From Micropterix aruncella (lineage: Eukaryota > Arthropoda > Insecta > Lepidoptera > Micropterigidae), in the NCBI GenBank assembly GCA_944548615.1, contig OX155973.1:22159386-22223385 (forward strand): 64,000 nt of DNA, written 5' to 3'. How positions within the stretch are numbered: position 1 is the first letter of the stretch; every line of letters starts with the position of its first letter. Both the position numbers and the translations under genes were made by a program. This document shows positions 1 through 33,117 of the stretch, piece after piece. The notes beneath the pieces are model-generated. The model saw nothing but the letters and a program-made list of their open reading frames with translations, ran no database searches and was not told where the DNA came from.

Positions 1-75
1 AACGGGAAGGAATTTTTAAAGTCTTAAGCCGTGTACAGATATTCGCAACAAATTTCCAATTGTCTCTATGTCTCC

Positions 76-1190
76 CTAATGGGAGCTGATGAGCCCTTGC
101 TGAGTTGGCCACGAAGACCCACTCTCTTTAGGGTTGGTCAGACTCACGGGTCAACACCCATCCGGCGGCCTCCACGCATGAAGTGGCCCGGGCAGGACCG
201 GCCTTAGGGCTAGTTTCTCTTAGGAATCAACCTTCTGGCGCTCCTGGACAGTCTGCGCACCGTGCGGCGTAAGCCTATCGTCTGTGCACTCTGACTAACA
301 ACTTGGGTTGTCGACTACAGCGGGCGAGCCCGTCACCACAGGAAGTTTTAACGATTAGTCGCTCTATCTCCCTGGAGTGAGCGTAGAAGACTTGGGACAA
401 AACAGTCTACCATCTAGCTACGCCACAACCCGTTAGAGACCAACGCTTTAACCGCGAGATAGCCAGTAATGTTACCTGGCGGGCGACACTCGCGCCCTAA
501 CTACCAATTGTGACCAGATTTCTCCGGTCTCTCGATTGGTTCCGAGTTCGAGGTCGCTTGCACGGTCCTCTCCCTTACGAAGCGGTGAAACGGTTCCCAG
601 GGGAAATTGACCAGGGCCAGAGTCCTACCCAGGGTCGCACCTCGTGCGTGGAGGCCGTCGGATGGGTGTTGACCCGTGAGTGTGACTGACCCTGAACAGA
701 ATAGGTCTTCGTGGCCAACCCAGCATGGGCCCATTAGCTCCCCTCTGACTAACAGTCGGGGGAGTCTGGAAGCAGTACTGTTTCCTATAGAGGGGGGTGA
801 TTGCGGACCTTACGGCGACTGCTCTCGAAACGACCATCGGCTACCCGATCCTGGGTGAACAGCCGGGCAAAGGATGCTGTGCTCAGCGATAGATTCGGTA
901 TACACCGTTTCACCGCTTCGTAAGGGAGAGGACCGCGCAAGCGACCTCGAACTCGTAACTAATCGAGAGACTGGAGTAATCTGGTCGCAATTGGAAGTAA
1001 GGGTGTGAGTGTAAGCCCGCTGGGTAACACTCCTGGCTATCTCGCGGTTAATGCGTTGATCTCTTACGGGCATGTGGCGGAGCTTGATGGTGGACTGTTT
1101 TGTCCGAGTCTTCACTTCAGGGAGACAGAACGACTAATCGTTAAAATTTCCTGAGGTGACGTGTTCGCCCGTTGTAGTTAACAACTCTAG
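76..1190. repeat. RepA copy 1, composite inverted retroposon with 16-bp target duplication
   Basis: This GC-rich block is assembled from pieces of one repeat family (RepA), also found at 2990-4312, 37971-38592, 45155-45818 and 51475-51640. By comparison with the 45.2 kb copy, about 76-300 is the end half in minus orientation, about 301-745 is start and end pieces in plus orientation, and about 745-1190 is the middle and start in minus orientation. It is flanked by an exact 16-bp direct repeat (TTGTCTCTATGTCTCC) at 60-75 and 1191-1206. ORFs of 60-100 aa inside it are not conserved between copies and I read it as non-coding. The family is not recognised; the target-site duplication (TSD) length suggests target-primed retroposition. 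Confidence 0.7.
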
Positions 1191-1206
1191 TTGTCTCTAT
1201 GTCTCC

Positions 1207-2834
1207 ATCTCTGTGTCTTTAAGGCCTTTAAAAATATAGGTATTAAAGTGATTACCCCGGTACTTAAAGTTGACAGTCATGAACATGTTTCACCAGCAAA
1301 AGAGAATGGGCATTTGTGCCCACTTTTCCAATAACTGTATCATATAACAATAGAAAAATTGTTCATCTATACCGATCATATACCAAAGGAAAGATCTCTT
1401 TTGTAGAATGTCCACAGTGCAAATGTTGTCCTACTAATATCTGTACGCAGCTATACATTTTCACACATACAAATCTAGTAATAGGCATTTATACTAAACA
1501 ATGACTAGGTATACACTACTTATCTTTTTTGCTCGCAATGCTGAAAACTTAAATCTAAATACTTTTTTTTTATATTCTTATCACAGCCCCTCCACTCTGC
1601 CATCCTGTTCTTCTATGGCTATAGTCTTCTGGTATAAACTTATGAGATCAAGAGATAGTCCACTTTAAGGATCCATTAACAGATTTGGCAGTTTTTGCAT
1701 ATATTTGACTTAAGTCGACCACGCTCCTATACAATCACAATTCCACGATTTCTCTGAAATTTATTATTCCAGAATAAAAATTTGACCTTTAATCATTTTT
1801 ACTACTAAATATCTACGTCTTGAATGAAAAACTTTTATCAAAATCAGTCCTATGTAAAAGTTTATCTTTATACACATATTTTAACAAAATTACTGATATA
1901 AAAATCGGAATGAAAGAGATCGATTCTACTATTCTGCACCACTAACCAACAAGGAGGGAAAGTATTGTGAACGCGCATTACTTTTCTCCATATGAAGATG
2001 GAAATATCTAATTCGAGCACCCCTGAGACGATTAAGACCATTTCCAGATGGACTCTGACTGTTTGTATTCCTCCAGGATAGCACCCATACGCTTAATCCG
2101 ATCGACCTGAAATCTGTATGCAGGCATCATTTGGTCATGGCAAGAGTTAAAATATTGGACTTGAAATTTTCATGTTGATTAAATTTTAATTTTCATGTCA
2201 TGGACTTGACATTTAATACACAGATGCCTCATTGGGCCGAAACCTTATTGTGAAATTTTGGTTGGAATATTTCATATTCAAGTTACACTAATAAAATTTA
2301 CATACCGTCATTTTAACTATGGTGAACTAGTAGTTAAACTTGGATACTTGCCGGAAAAGTTTAGGGGTGACATGATTTTTAAATATTTTATTCCATTCGA
2401 GACATACATAATTTTATGGATGTTCGAAATAAATTTCATTCATAAAGATAAAATGATTACATTTTCCGAAATACAGGAATTGCAAAAACACGAAAATATG
2501 CATGTAATTGGGTGCCAGCCCTCCACACAAGAAATCTGACGCACGATGATCTTCAGTCATGGTCGTGCACTATATTTATCCCAATGTCTCTTGTTCCAAA
2601 TCGCAAGAATACATGTCTTTACATGTATTCTTGCAATTTCACCTTTGAAATAACGAGTTATTTCACCTCGTTATTCACCTTTGAAATAACGAGTTTTAAA
2701 CCGCGCCGACTCCAGATTTCCGCTCCGTTCACATACTCATTTTAAACATAGCTGAGGCTACTGGCCAATCTATAAATGGACCTTTTACACTGTAATAATG
2801 TTATTATTAGCGAGTATGTACTCGCTCAATTGCC
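1207..2834. other. AT-rich interval without a recognised gene
   Basis: I see no supported gene. Short ORFs at 1316-1504 and 2258-2539 have AT-driven composition, no recognisable domain and no splice context. Around 2639-2694 the motif TTCACCTTTGAAATAACGAG occurs twice, just after the hairpin at 2603-2634. Confidence 0.5.
2603..2634. repeat. Perfect 14-bp inverted repeat (hairpin)
   Basis: Arms GCAAGAATACATGT (2603-2616) and its exact reverse complement (2621-2634) enclose a CTTT loop. It lies in AT-rich non-coding sequence. Function unknown; it may be a small MITE core. Confidence 0.75.
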
Positions 2835-2989
2835 AAGATATTATAAATAAGACAAAAACGGATTTTACCCCTGGAACTTGAAGTTACAAGGTAGACTGAA
2901 GTGCTGTCAGTAGTCATCCGCTGTTGTTTTGTGGGTAAGCGGCATACTGCTGCTGTATGTAGATTATAGTGGCACATGCGAATTTTAAA
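2835..2989 (-). mobile_element. Penelope-like element 3' end, diverged fragment
   Basis: This matches, with divergence, the 60863-61020 minus-strand Penelope end: the same order of a TTTACC-rich terminus, a GTAGACTGAAG block, the GTTGTTTTG(T/C)GGGTA block and the GTAGATTATA block. It is truncated directly against RepA sequence at 2990. Confidence 0.6.
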
Positions 2990-4312
2990 ATGCCGAAAAC
3001 AGTCCACTGTCTAGTTACGCCACTCGATCATAAGAAGCAAATGCCTTACCGCGAGATAACCAGTTTAATCACTCAGCGGGTCGTCATTCGCGCCCTTACT
3101 TCCAGTTGCAACCAGATTACTCCGGTCTTCCGACTGGTTGCAGGTTCGAGGTCGCTTGCGCGGTCCTCTCCCTTAAATAGCGGTGATACGATGTCTACCG
3201 AATCTATCGCGGACCACGGCATCCTTTGCCTGGTTCTTCTACTGGTACCCGGTATCGGGTGGCCAAATGGTCGTTTCAAGAGCAGTTGTCGAGAGGTTAA
3301 CAACTACCCCCACTCTATAGGGAACAAGGCCGTTTCCAGACTCCCTCGGCTATCAGTCGGAATGCACAATCGGTCGGAGGCCGCCGGATGGGTGTTGACC
3401 CTGTGAGTTTGACCGACTCTAAACACATGGGTCTTAGTAGGCTAACTGCAACAGGGCCCATTAGCTCCGGACAACTAGGGTTGTCGACTACAATGGGCGA
3501 GCCCGTCACCACAGGAAGTTTTAACGATTAGTCGTTCTATCTCCCTAGAGTGAGCGTAGAAGACTTGGGACATAACAGTCCACCATCTAGCTACGTCACA
3601 AGCCCGTAAGAGGCCAACGCCTTAACCGCGAGTAGCCAGGAGTGTTACCCGGCGGGCTTGCACTCACGCCCTTACTTCCAATTGTGACCAGATTACTCCG
3701 GTCTCTCGATTGGTTCCGAGTTCGAGGTTGCTTGCGCGGTCCTCTCCCTTACGAAGCGGTGAAACGGTGTATACCGAATCTATCGTGGACCACAGCATCC
3801 TTTGCCCGGCTATTCACCCAGTATCGGATGGCCGATGGTCGTTTCAAGAGAAGTCGCCGTAAGGTCCGCAACCACCCCCGCTCTATAGGAAACAGTACTG
3901 CTTCCAGACTCCCCCGACTGTTAGTCAGAGTGCACAGTCGATTGGCTTAAGCCGCACGGTGCGCAGACCGTCCAGGAGCGCCAGAAGTTTGATTCCCAGG
4001 GGAAACTGACCAAGGCCAGAGTCCTACCCAGGCTCGCACTTCATGCGTGGAGGCCGTCGGATGGGTGTTGACCCGTGAGTGTGACCAACCCTGAACAGAA
4101 TGGGTCTTCGTGGCCAACTCAGCAAGGGCCCGTTAACTCCCTCCGGACAGTGCACCAACCGCCTAGTTCCGCCCGAGGTATTCCCCCAAATCCGCGATCT
4201 TCTGGTCCTAACCGCATCCGACTGCAAGATTACAGCCATGGCAGGTTACAACTGCCCTGATAGCTTAAGTCCCCCTATGAGGATGCTAACAGATAGGACT
4301 CATTAGATCTGT
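2990..4312 (+). repeat. RepA tandem copies
   Basis: Three plus-strand segments lie in tandem: a copy lacking its start (2990-3480), a nearly complete copy beginning GTTGTCGACTACAATGGG (3481 to about 4145), and a partial segment (about 4146-4312). The last resembles the end of the 37971-38592 copy rather than that of the 45.2 kb copy, so at least two subfamilies share a start but differ at the end. No conserved ORF. Confidence 0.65.
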
Positions 4313-4365
4313 CACATCCTTTCCTTTCTTCATTTCTTCCACACGATAGTATGTCCCATCTCAAG

Positions 4366-4425
4366 TGGTAAATCCGTTTTTGTCTTATTTATAATGTCTA
4401 ATAACCGCGATAGTCTCCAATGTCA
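4366..4425 (+). mobile_element. Penelope-like element terminus, short fragment
   Basis: About 60 bp resemble the extreme end of the 58829-59172 copy: a GGTAAAT..CGTTTT..TATTTATAATGTC.AA block followed by ACCGCGATAGTCT. It is diverged and lacks coding sequence. Confidence 0.5.
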
Positions 4426-4609
4426 AAATATAGTTATATTAGTGATTTTAAAATCGTAGAATTTAAAACACACTTCCACTGATGACAATAAATTCGTCTC
4501 CAGTAAACTGTAGCCTCTACCCAGTCGATTATGAACATTACACTTCACAAATGCACATCCATCTTTGCCACAGGGAAAAATAATTACTTTTAGGACTAGA
4601 ACTACCGTT

Positions 4610-26830
<22,221 letters not shown>

Positions 26831-26991
26831 CTTCGCACTCAAATGTCAGCGGGCGACAGATAGAGCTGAACAGCCTGGACGTGTGAGCGGTAACGTTGGG
26901 ACAAGTAGATACTTTAAAACGAATATTATTTATTGTAATATTATGCAAAATGTTCATATTAGGCAAATATTTAATATAAGTATCTATAGAG

Positions 26992-27524
26992 CAGTGTTAA
27001 GTCAATCGACTAAATTTTCCAAACGACTAATCAATCGTGATTGATTTCTTCACTACTAATTTAGTCAAGACTAAAGTTAATCGCGATTGTAATAATCATG
27101 ACTAAATCAATTCAAATCGTTAATCATCAAACGTCAATCATGACTAACTTGCTCTTTAGATGCCACTCGACAGTTCTTTCTATTATACCTATTGGTTGAC
27201 CGAACGGCCGACCGATCGACCGACTGACCGACCGACCGGTTGACCGACTGACCGACCGACCGGTTGACCGGCTGACCGACCGAGTGATTGAATATCTGAG
27301 CGACCGACCGACGAAAAAATCGCAAAACAAAGTTGACCGTTGTCGAGAATATCAATCACATTTCTTTAGTCATGATTACGATTGAACTTTCAATCGTTTG
27401 ATTAACTAATCAATCGTTAGTCACGGTCAACGATTAAACGAATCAATCGTTAGTTGTTAATCACGATTAACGTATTCGTTAGTTATCAATCGTTAGTCTT
27501 GACTACATTTTGCATAACACTGCT
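26992..27524. mobile_element. Putative hAT-like MITE with GACC-rich core
   Basis: Starts CAGTGTTA and ends TAACACTG. Beyond the ends the inner sequences differ in detail but both are rich in GATTAATCG/CGATTGATTA motifs. The centre (27190-27320) is a GACCGACC/GGTTGACC minisatellite with a roughly 24-bp unit. Flanking 8-mers (CTATAGAG, CTACAACT) match at only five positions, so the insertion is old or the superfamily is wrong. Confidence 0.4.
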
Positions 27525-27527
27525 ACA

Positions 27528-27568
27528 ACTTTACGTTAATGTAGATACTCACACCAAGTTGGATGATT
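27528..27568. repeat. Duplicate of the AGPAT exon 1 donor region
   Basis: ACGTTAATGTAGATACTCAC continuing into ACCAAGTTGG is repeated exactly from 26621-26651, with ACAA just upstream in both. It duplicates the last bases of exon 1, the GTGAGT donor and the intron start, in the same orientation, upstream of the AGPAT start codon. Confidence 0.8.
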
Positions 27569-28201
27569 ACTTTTCATGGTATTTGACATAAAACATGACC
27601 AATACGAAAAAGATGCTATTTTTTTGAAGATCTGTATCTTAGAAACTTCTGGTTACACGGGGTTTGGACTTAAATGATAGCAAATTTAATCAAATAAAAA
27701 TAGAAAGTAATATATATTCCTGCAGCATGCATTCTTTATTGCCATTGGTAAACGTTTCGCTGGTTTTTGGACAATGCGCAGCTCGCATGCCTTTCGAAGC
27801 TACAAACTTGGTGTCACGGGTCTCTGACCTAGTTAGCAATGCGGATAAACATTTTCACCATAGGATGTGCTCAATCTCTCCCAACTCAACCATAGTATAT
27901 TAATGGTGTGTATATGACATATATAAAGTTATTGTAAATTAATAAATAAATAAATAAAACTATTGGCACAGGTCCTAACGATATATTATGTAAGATCAGA
28001 TGTTTGCAAATGACGTTTGTGCCGTTTATGCAGTAAAATGCAACAAGGATGTATGCGGTATTAGATAATACATATTTTTATCTGTTATAATATTTCAGAC
28101 ATTTCTGTTCTTCACTATTGTTTGTATTCATCTGGCAACATTTTGCAGCTGTCATTGCCGAAGTGTCAAACGTGTGTCAAACTTAGAAAAATAATGTAAA
28201 A

Positions 28202-28325
28202 ATGGCCGCCTTCGTGAGAACCGCTCTGTTCCGGAATTTGCAGAAGCAACAAAACAATGTTATTTTCAAAGCTTTTTACGCTAAAGATATCGTCGAGCCC
28301 CCGTTCACAATGGGAGACCCGTTAA
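28202..28325 (+). CDS. NDUFB8: NDUFB8 exon 1 (presequence)
   Basis: ATG at 28202 in AAAAATGGCC. Ends one base into a Thr codon at a GTACGT donor. Confidence 0.92.
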
Positions 28326-31300
28326 GTACGTATTCCTGTTTGTATTTGTTGGTACGGAAGAGTTTTGTCGGAGTGGTGATGTTACGTCACAGCGGCCGAG
28401 ATGTTTTGGTTTGTTCGAGTGCATTGTCTCGTTATTAATCCAGGGACTTTTAATTTTTATTTTATTTGGGGCGGGTTTCTTCTTTGACCGCAGCGAAAAT
28501 AAATTACATTATAGAATGATTATTTTCATAAGTTACCCTAACCTATTAAGATTCGGTATAGACCTAGGAGAACTATCAATTGGTGCAAGGGGCTGAAAAA
28601 AGGGTCGCAGTGAACCAATGTCAATTTTTTTATTTGTAACACTGCGACCATTGCTGATATTTTGTGTTCGCCGCTAATATAGCTCTGCGCTAAGCTCGTG
28701 TCATTTAAGAACCTCAACAGGCTTTTGGCGCCAGATTGTTTTATCTACTCAGGTGGGAGGTAATGACCACCCAAGTGGATGTATCTTTTACACATTAGCG
28801 GGCCACACTCGTGCAAGAGGTGCAGGGGAGTTTCCTCTGCCACACTGCAGAACCTGCACATTTTCGTGTCCCGGAGCTTGAGGTGTCGTGTCACCAGTAT
28901 GCGTAGATTGTTCCTATTTAGCGATAAGGCCTCACGGGCCGTCTTAGGGTCGTAAGCCTTAATTAGCGCTTTCGATTGATTCAACCATTGCGTGTTGTTC
29001 CAGTGGTTGACGGATTGTTCAAAACGTATTTGTTTGAGCATTAGGTTTGCAAGGCATTTTGATACGCCATAGCAAGGTTCAGGGCCGTATAACGTACCCT
29101 TTGCTCCCGTCTTAGCAAGTTCGTCGGCTTTTTCATTTTCCTCGATTCCTGCATGGCAGGGAACCCATCTTAGAATTACCCTGTTCTTTTCGCCCAGGGA
29201 ATTTAGTAGCGATACACAGCTTTGCACCAGCTTTGAATTAATGGTATTCAAGACTAGTGCCATAAGATCTGCCTGCTATCCGAGTGGATATAGATACGGT
29301 GGTTGGCGTAGTTTTTATGAAGATTTATATCCGCACATTCAATAACGGGGAGTGACCATAGACTATAATCTAAATTAGGAAGCTCACATCAATAATTTAT
29401 GTAAAAGTATCGTATGCGGTATTTGCTATCCGAAGAATTAAATTTCTCAGCGGGAGAGTACGGCTTTGAGCGTGTATCATGGTATGTTTCCACTTGAGGC
29501 CATCGTATGCGATCCTTGTTTGGGGGAATGCCACGGAGAGTAGCCGAGCATTCGTCCACCAAAAGCAGGCGATAAGGACGATAGCCGGTGTAAGAAGGGA
29601 CACACATTGCTTGTCTCTTTTCAAGAAATACTAAGTTCTTACTATGTCATCAGCTTATATTCTCAGTTGTTACGTGTATGCATAAAACAACATACACGAG
29701 TGTACAATTAACATCATGTATATGATCACGACACTCGTCGTAAAGCCAACATAGCCCTCCCCAAAGACCGTTTGACTATGATCCAAAAGTCATTTGTGTG
29801 TTTGGCTCTATACTCAAGCTTATACAGAGTGTAACAACGCAAAACGACAAGTGCAAGGCAGCGTTTCTCAAATCCACAGAAGAAGCCCGGTTCGACAAAA
29901 ACCGTTTTAACTACAGCAAAAAGGTTCTGTCTGCCACCAAGGGCAAAATCCAAATTCCGGAAGAAATGGCATACTTACAGTCCTCCGCCGGGCATTACAC
30001 CTCCTCACCTGCCTACGGTAGCTTTCACCTCTCAATGTCCATCTCTAGATGAGATTCTTAATCAAGTAAAGAGGAAGCCGTCGGGCTCTACTCCAGGTCC
30101 CGATGGTATTCCCTATTTAGTTTACAAAAGTGCCCCTGCCTTTTGCAATATTTAGGATCCATTTTCCGACATCCGGGTCTCAACGGGTTGTTAGGGTCGT
30201 GGTGGGGCATACTTTGCTGGAGAGTAGGTCTCTATAAAATGCCACATAATGCCAAGTTGCAGTCGGCCTAAAAGAGCCAACTATACTCTCTTTGTGATAA
30301 GAAAGGCTTTCCAACATCTGCCTATAGAGGTGTTTTATAAGGCGTATGTGAGACCTATGAGACATATTTTTTTTACAAATGATTACATTGTACCTGGGCT
30401 AGAGAATATTTACAAGTTCATTGTCAACACAAATCTTTGAAGTCACAGCAGACAATAATCCTCTTAATAACGTTTTCCAAAATAGAGTGGTGGATATGGA
30501 AAATAAACTACTGTTTGAAGTGATGAGTGCAGGGTCTGTCAATTAATTTAAAAATATACTTGATTTGTACCTAAAACTTGTTAATATTGTTTATGACTAG
30601 CTTTATTTTTTTTGCAGCCTGGCGGCACAAGTGGAGACCAAACGACTACCCTGAGACGGAGGAGCAAAAGAAGAAGGCTGCCGAGAGATACAACCTGCCT
30701 AGAGAGCGCTACGAGCCCTACGATGATGACGGCAACGGCGTTGGAGACTACCCAAAGTTGCCGTTTGTATCTACAGAAGCAAAGACCCTCTTTTATCCGT
30801 ACGATTATCCCGAGATGAGGAGAAACTTCAATGAACCGGTGAGTTGTTGTTGATGGAATCAGTGGGTTGCCGTTGTGAATGGCTAATTACTGTTAATCCC
30901 TCGCAAATGGTTAAATTGATTGGTTGTGATGGTAGTTCTATACTGTCTAGTGGCTGCCCTGTTGTTGCTGGTGTTCCTCAAGGAACAATACTTGCACCCA
31001 TGCTGTACTTTCTCTATAGTACGGAATAGACAGTAGCGTCTCTTAGAACAAAATTGAAATCAAAGCGAGCAATGTCACGAGTCATAAAGGCTACTACAAA
31101 TTTTATTACAATTATACCGAATAAAATAAAATAAATAAATAAATAAATAAATATACCACAAGCATCGTCCGCGCCAATTGTGCTGCTGTTAAATGAAATT
31201 CGCATATGGCCGCCACTCCACCAACACAGATATTCAAATTTTCAAGATATTTGACAACCCTCTTTCGCGCGTAGAGCTATTGTAAAGGCATTTGCGTAAC

Positions 31301-32769
31301 ATATCCCTCTGCTAACTTCCCTCGCACCCTATCCCCGCAAAGCCTTGACACTTGAGACCGAGTGCGCATACTGTTGTAACTCGGTATACTGTGCTGTATA
31401 CGCTCGATATTGGCAATAATTTCTATTATTCAGAACACCATATGTATGCAGATGATACTCATGTGTACGCCGTTATGTATGGTATATGACATCGTTCAAA
31501 TGCCCTCCGCAGCTTTACACGGTGGCACGGATCTCCAATTTTGGCACGGTGGTCCAATTTTCAATCACTCTGCTGCATACATCCGGCTGAATTTGAAATG
31601 TGGCCTTTGTTTTGTTGACTTTGACGGCATCGGTCGATTGTGGCTTATTGGCATAGACCTGCGACTTCAGAAAACCCCAAAAGAAAAAGTCTAGCGATTC
31701 ATCTCGCCTGTGCGAGAGATAACCATGCACTAACGAACACTCATTTTGATAATAGTTTTAACGTTCTGCTCAGTCGTGTAACTTGCAATGGTGATTTGGC
31801 ATCAGTGGGTCCGATTGCATTTCTCTTGAACTAAAATCGGAAATTAGTTCGTGTAAACAAGACGTCAGAGCGGAATGTGAAACAAACGGTTGTCACTTTT
31901 CTCCATTGAAACTACCCACCGAAGAAAAAGCAGCTAAAACTAACACCGCACGAATTATGTTCAAACTTATTCAGGCGTCTAGTACTTCGACAGGTACTTT
32001 TGGTGCGGGAAAATCGACGATAGTTCATTTCATATTCCGTTCTAACGTATCGCTCTGTCTCGTTCGGTTGAACCAAGTTCCTATTTTAGTTCACGAAGAA
32101 ACGCAATCGGGCCCAGTGACTGAATAATAAACAACAGATTTGTCAGACGCCGCCAAAACAACATGGCCGCCACAAATTGTCAACATCGACCTGCCATTAT
32201 TGTGAAGCACTATACAATGTTGAATTAATCGATTATTTAGCTTGAGCATCATTTTTCAATCAGATCTTTCACTTGACACTAAACGCGATATAATTATATT
32301 AATTTATTGACATTTGGGCATTTGGACATTGACAACTACTTACTCTATATTTGGACAGTTGATGTACCCTATGACACTCAGGATGACATAACAATTCTAA
32401 CAATACCACACACTTCCAAATCGGTCCAAGCGTTTAGAAGTTATGGTGGAATAAAGAAACGGAAAACATACATAGATGAACCCTGACCACAGTACACTCC
32501 TTTTATGTTGGGCAGTCGTGTAAAAATATGTGTATGGATTTCAGATCAACTACTACAATAACGTCCTGGCGGAGGATCGTTGCTACGTCAACGAGAAGCT
32601 GGTTGTTCCGATATGGGCGATGGCGTTACAGTTCCTCACCATCATGGGAGTAGGCTGGGCGCTCTTCGTCTATTTCGAGCACCCCTCCAGGAGGTTCGAG
32701 CAGAAAGTCCTTGAAAAATGTTACTACCAGCCGGGAGTTAAACACTACTCATTCGAACCAGCAAAGTAA
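28202..32769 (+). CDS. NDUFB8: NADH:ubiquinone oxidoreductase subunit B8 (NDUFB8/ASHI)
   Basis: Accessory subunit of mitochondrial complex I, in the inner membrane. Exons 28202-28325, 30618-30838 and 32545-32769 splice in phase to 189 aa (human 186). The N-terminus has a basic, presequence-like MAAFVRTALFRNLQKQQNN. The signature in exon 2, NLPRERYEPYDDDG then GVGDYPKLP, is diagnostic of the family. The exon 3 segment at residues about 135-158 (VVPIWAMALQFLTIMGVGWA and on) is the single membrane helix. Stop TAA at 32767-32769; AATAAA at 32783-32788. Divergent from AGPAT (1.4 kb between starts) and convergent with the exon at 32866-33117. Both introns contain LINE and MITE remnants. Confidence 0.95.
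28604..28648. repeat. 10-bp inverted repeat
   Basis: GGTCGCAGTG and CACTGCGACC enclose about 23 bp within NDUFB8 intron 1. Possibly a minimal MITE. Confidence 0.5.
28745..29640 (-). pseudogene. LINE RT thumb plus RNase H and zinc-finger fragment
   Basis: The 172-aa frame has RVILRWVPCHAGIEENEKAD then ELAKTG (RNase H terminal block), TRHLKLRD and MCRFCSVAEETPLHLLHEC (CCHC-type knuckle). Upstream (29390-29640), mixed frames give CVSLLTPA and ATLRGIPPNKDRI, the LINE thumb. Inserted in NDUFB8 intron 1; frameshifted. Confidence 0.7.
29720..30150 (+). pseudogene. LINE RT N-terminal fragment
   Basis: Ends with PSLDEILNQVKRKPSGSTPG then PDGIPYLVYKSAP, the RT motif preceding domain 1. Upstream is low-identity linker. 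The sequence breaks at about 30150. In NDUFB8 intron 1. Confidence 0.65.
30240..30570 (+). pseudogene. LINE RT C-terminal scrap
   Basis: RANYTLFVIRKAFQHLPIEV then KAYVRPM matches the 7300-7989 family (STLYLIRKAFQNLSIEGF). The end (30470-30545) is the NRVVDM..K..FEV block with frameshifts. It ends about 50 bp before NDUFB8 exon 2. Confidence 0.6.
30618..30838 (+). CDS. NDUFB8: NDUFB8 exon 2 (YEPYDDDG / DYPKLP core)
   Basis: Acceptor TTTTTTTGCAG; completes Thr, reads WRHKWRPNDYPETEEQ through NFNEP; donor GTGAGT in phase 0. Confidence 0.95.
30860..31500 (+). pseudogene. LINE RT catalytic fragment split by a MITE
   Basis: PVVAGVPQGTILAPMLYFLY (30955-31020) is RT motif B; NFYYSEHHMYADDTHVYA (31418-31475) is motif C with intact YADD. 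The two blocks are adjacent in a normal RT, so about 380 bp (31022-31400, the GTATAC MITE family) is an insertion. In NDUFB8 intron 2. Confidence 0.7.
31022..31400. mobile_element. GTATAC-TIR MITE, copy 2
   Basis: Shares GACAGTAGC, TCTCTTAGAACAAAATTGAA and a 3' block with CTCGCACCCTATCCCCGCAA and GGTATACTGTGCTGTATAC with copies at 11684 and 45915. The left terminus is degraded. Confidence 0.6.
31505..31735 (-). pseudogene. mariner-superfamily transposase C-terminal fragment
   Basis: LDFFFWGFLKSQVYANKPQS then a DVCSRVIENWTT block matches the (P)LDYFLWG...VYADKP...V..NW region that follows the last catalytic D in DD41D-type transposases. Only the C-terminus remains. Confidence 0.7.
31807..32114. 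mobile_element. TIR MITE with 3-bp target duplication, copy 2
   Basis: 308 bp; ends GGGTCCGATTGCATTTCT and inverted GGGCCCGATTGCGTTTCTT, flanked by AGT (31804-31806, 32115-32117). Same family as 6343-6639. In NDUFB8 intron 2. Confidence 0.85.
32545..32769 (+). CDS. NDUFB8: NDUFB8 exon 3 (membrane helix and C-terminus)
   Basis: Acceptor GGATTTCAG; reads INYYNNVLAEDRCYVNEK, the membrane helix and HYSFEPAK before TAA. Confidence 0.95.
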   Translation: MNYYNNVLAEDRCYVNEKLVVPIWAMALQFLTIMGVGWALFVYFEHPSRRFEQKVLEKCYYQPGVKHYSFEPAK

Positions 32770-32865
32770 TAGATCTTTGCATAATAAAAGTAATGTCGAT
32801 TCTGTTATAAATTAAAAGAAGATACGCTAGCTCACAATGAATTATTTCTTTAACAATGAATGATT

Positions 32866-33117
32866 TCATACCGCTGTCGCAAGTTCGTCGGCCAAGAGTG
32901 GCTTTGTCTTCCTGTAGATGTGGTCGATATCCTGAACGTCAGGCAATGGACTGTATTTAATTAAGGTGTGGTGGGCGCTGAACAGCCACAGTGGAAATAG
33001 ATCCAGGATTAAGAAAAGGAGTACCTCAAAAAACCGCTTCCTTCCTGATCTTCTCTGGCTGCTTCGCTGATGGGTAGCTACCCAGACGCTGTTGCTGATC
33101 CCGATGAAACAAACTCC
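32866..33117 (-). CDS. Unnamed terminal coding exon, 83 residues
   Basis: An open minus-strand reading frame of 83 codons without internal Met starts right after an acceptor-like CATTTTAG (AG at 33119-33118, phase 0) and ends TGA at 32868-32866. It reads GVCFIGISNSVWVATHQ, a basic SSQRRSGRKR stretch, a hydrophobic segment (VLLFLILDLFPLWLF), then a polar tail ending KPLLADELATAV. The stop lies 97 bp from the NDUFB8 stop, a usual tail-to-tail distance. No family recognised; it may be the last exon of a small membrane protein whose earlier exons lie at higher coordinates. Confidence 0.5.
   Translation of the reverse strand, partial: GVCFIGISNSVWVATHQRSSQRRSGRKRFFEVLLFLILDLFPLWLFSAHHTLIKYSPLPDVQDIDHIYRKTKPLLADELATAV

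Noticed and set aside
810..1115. ORFs of about 100 aa in RepA copies as a conserved protein
   Set aside because: Frames, starts and stops differ between copies; the similarity is at DNA level.
27127..27355. RSVGQSVNRS-type repetitive ORFs as a protein
   Set aside because: They translate a GACC-rich minisatellite inside a MITE-like repeat.
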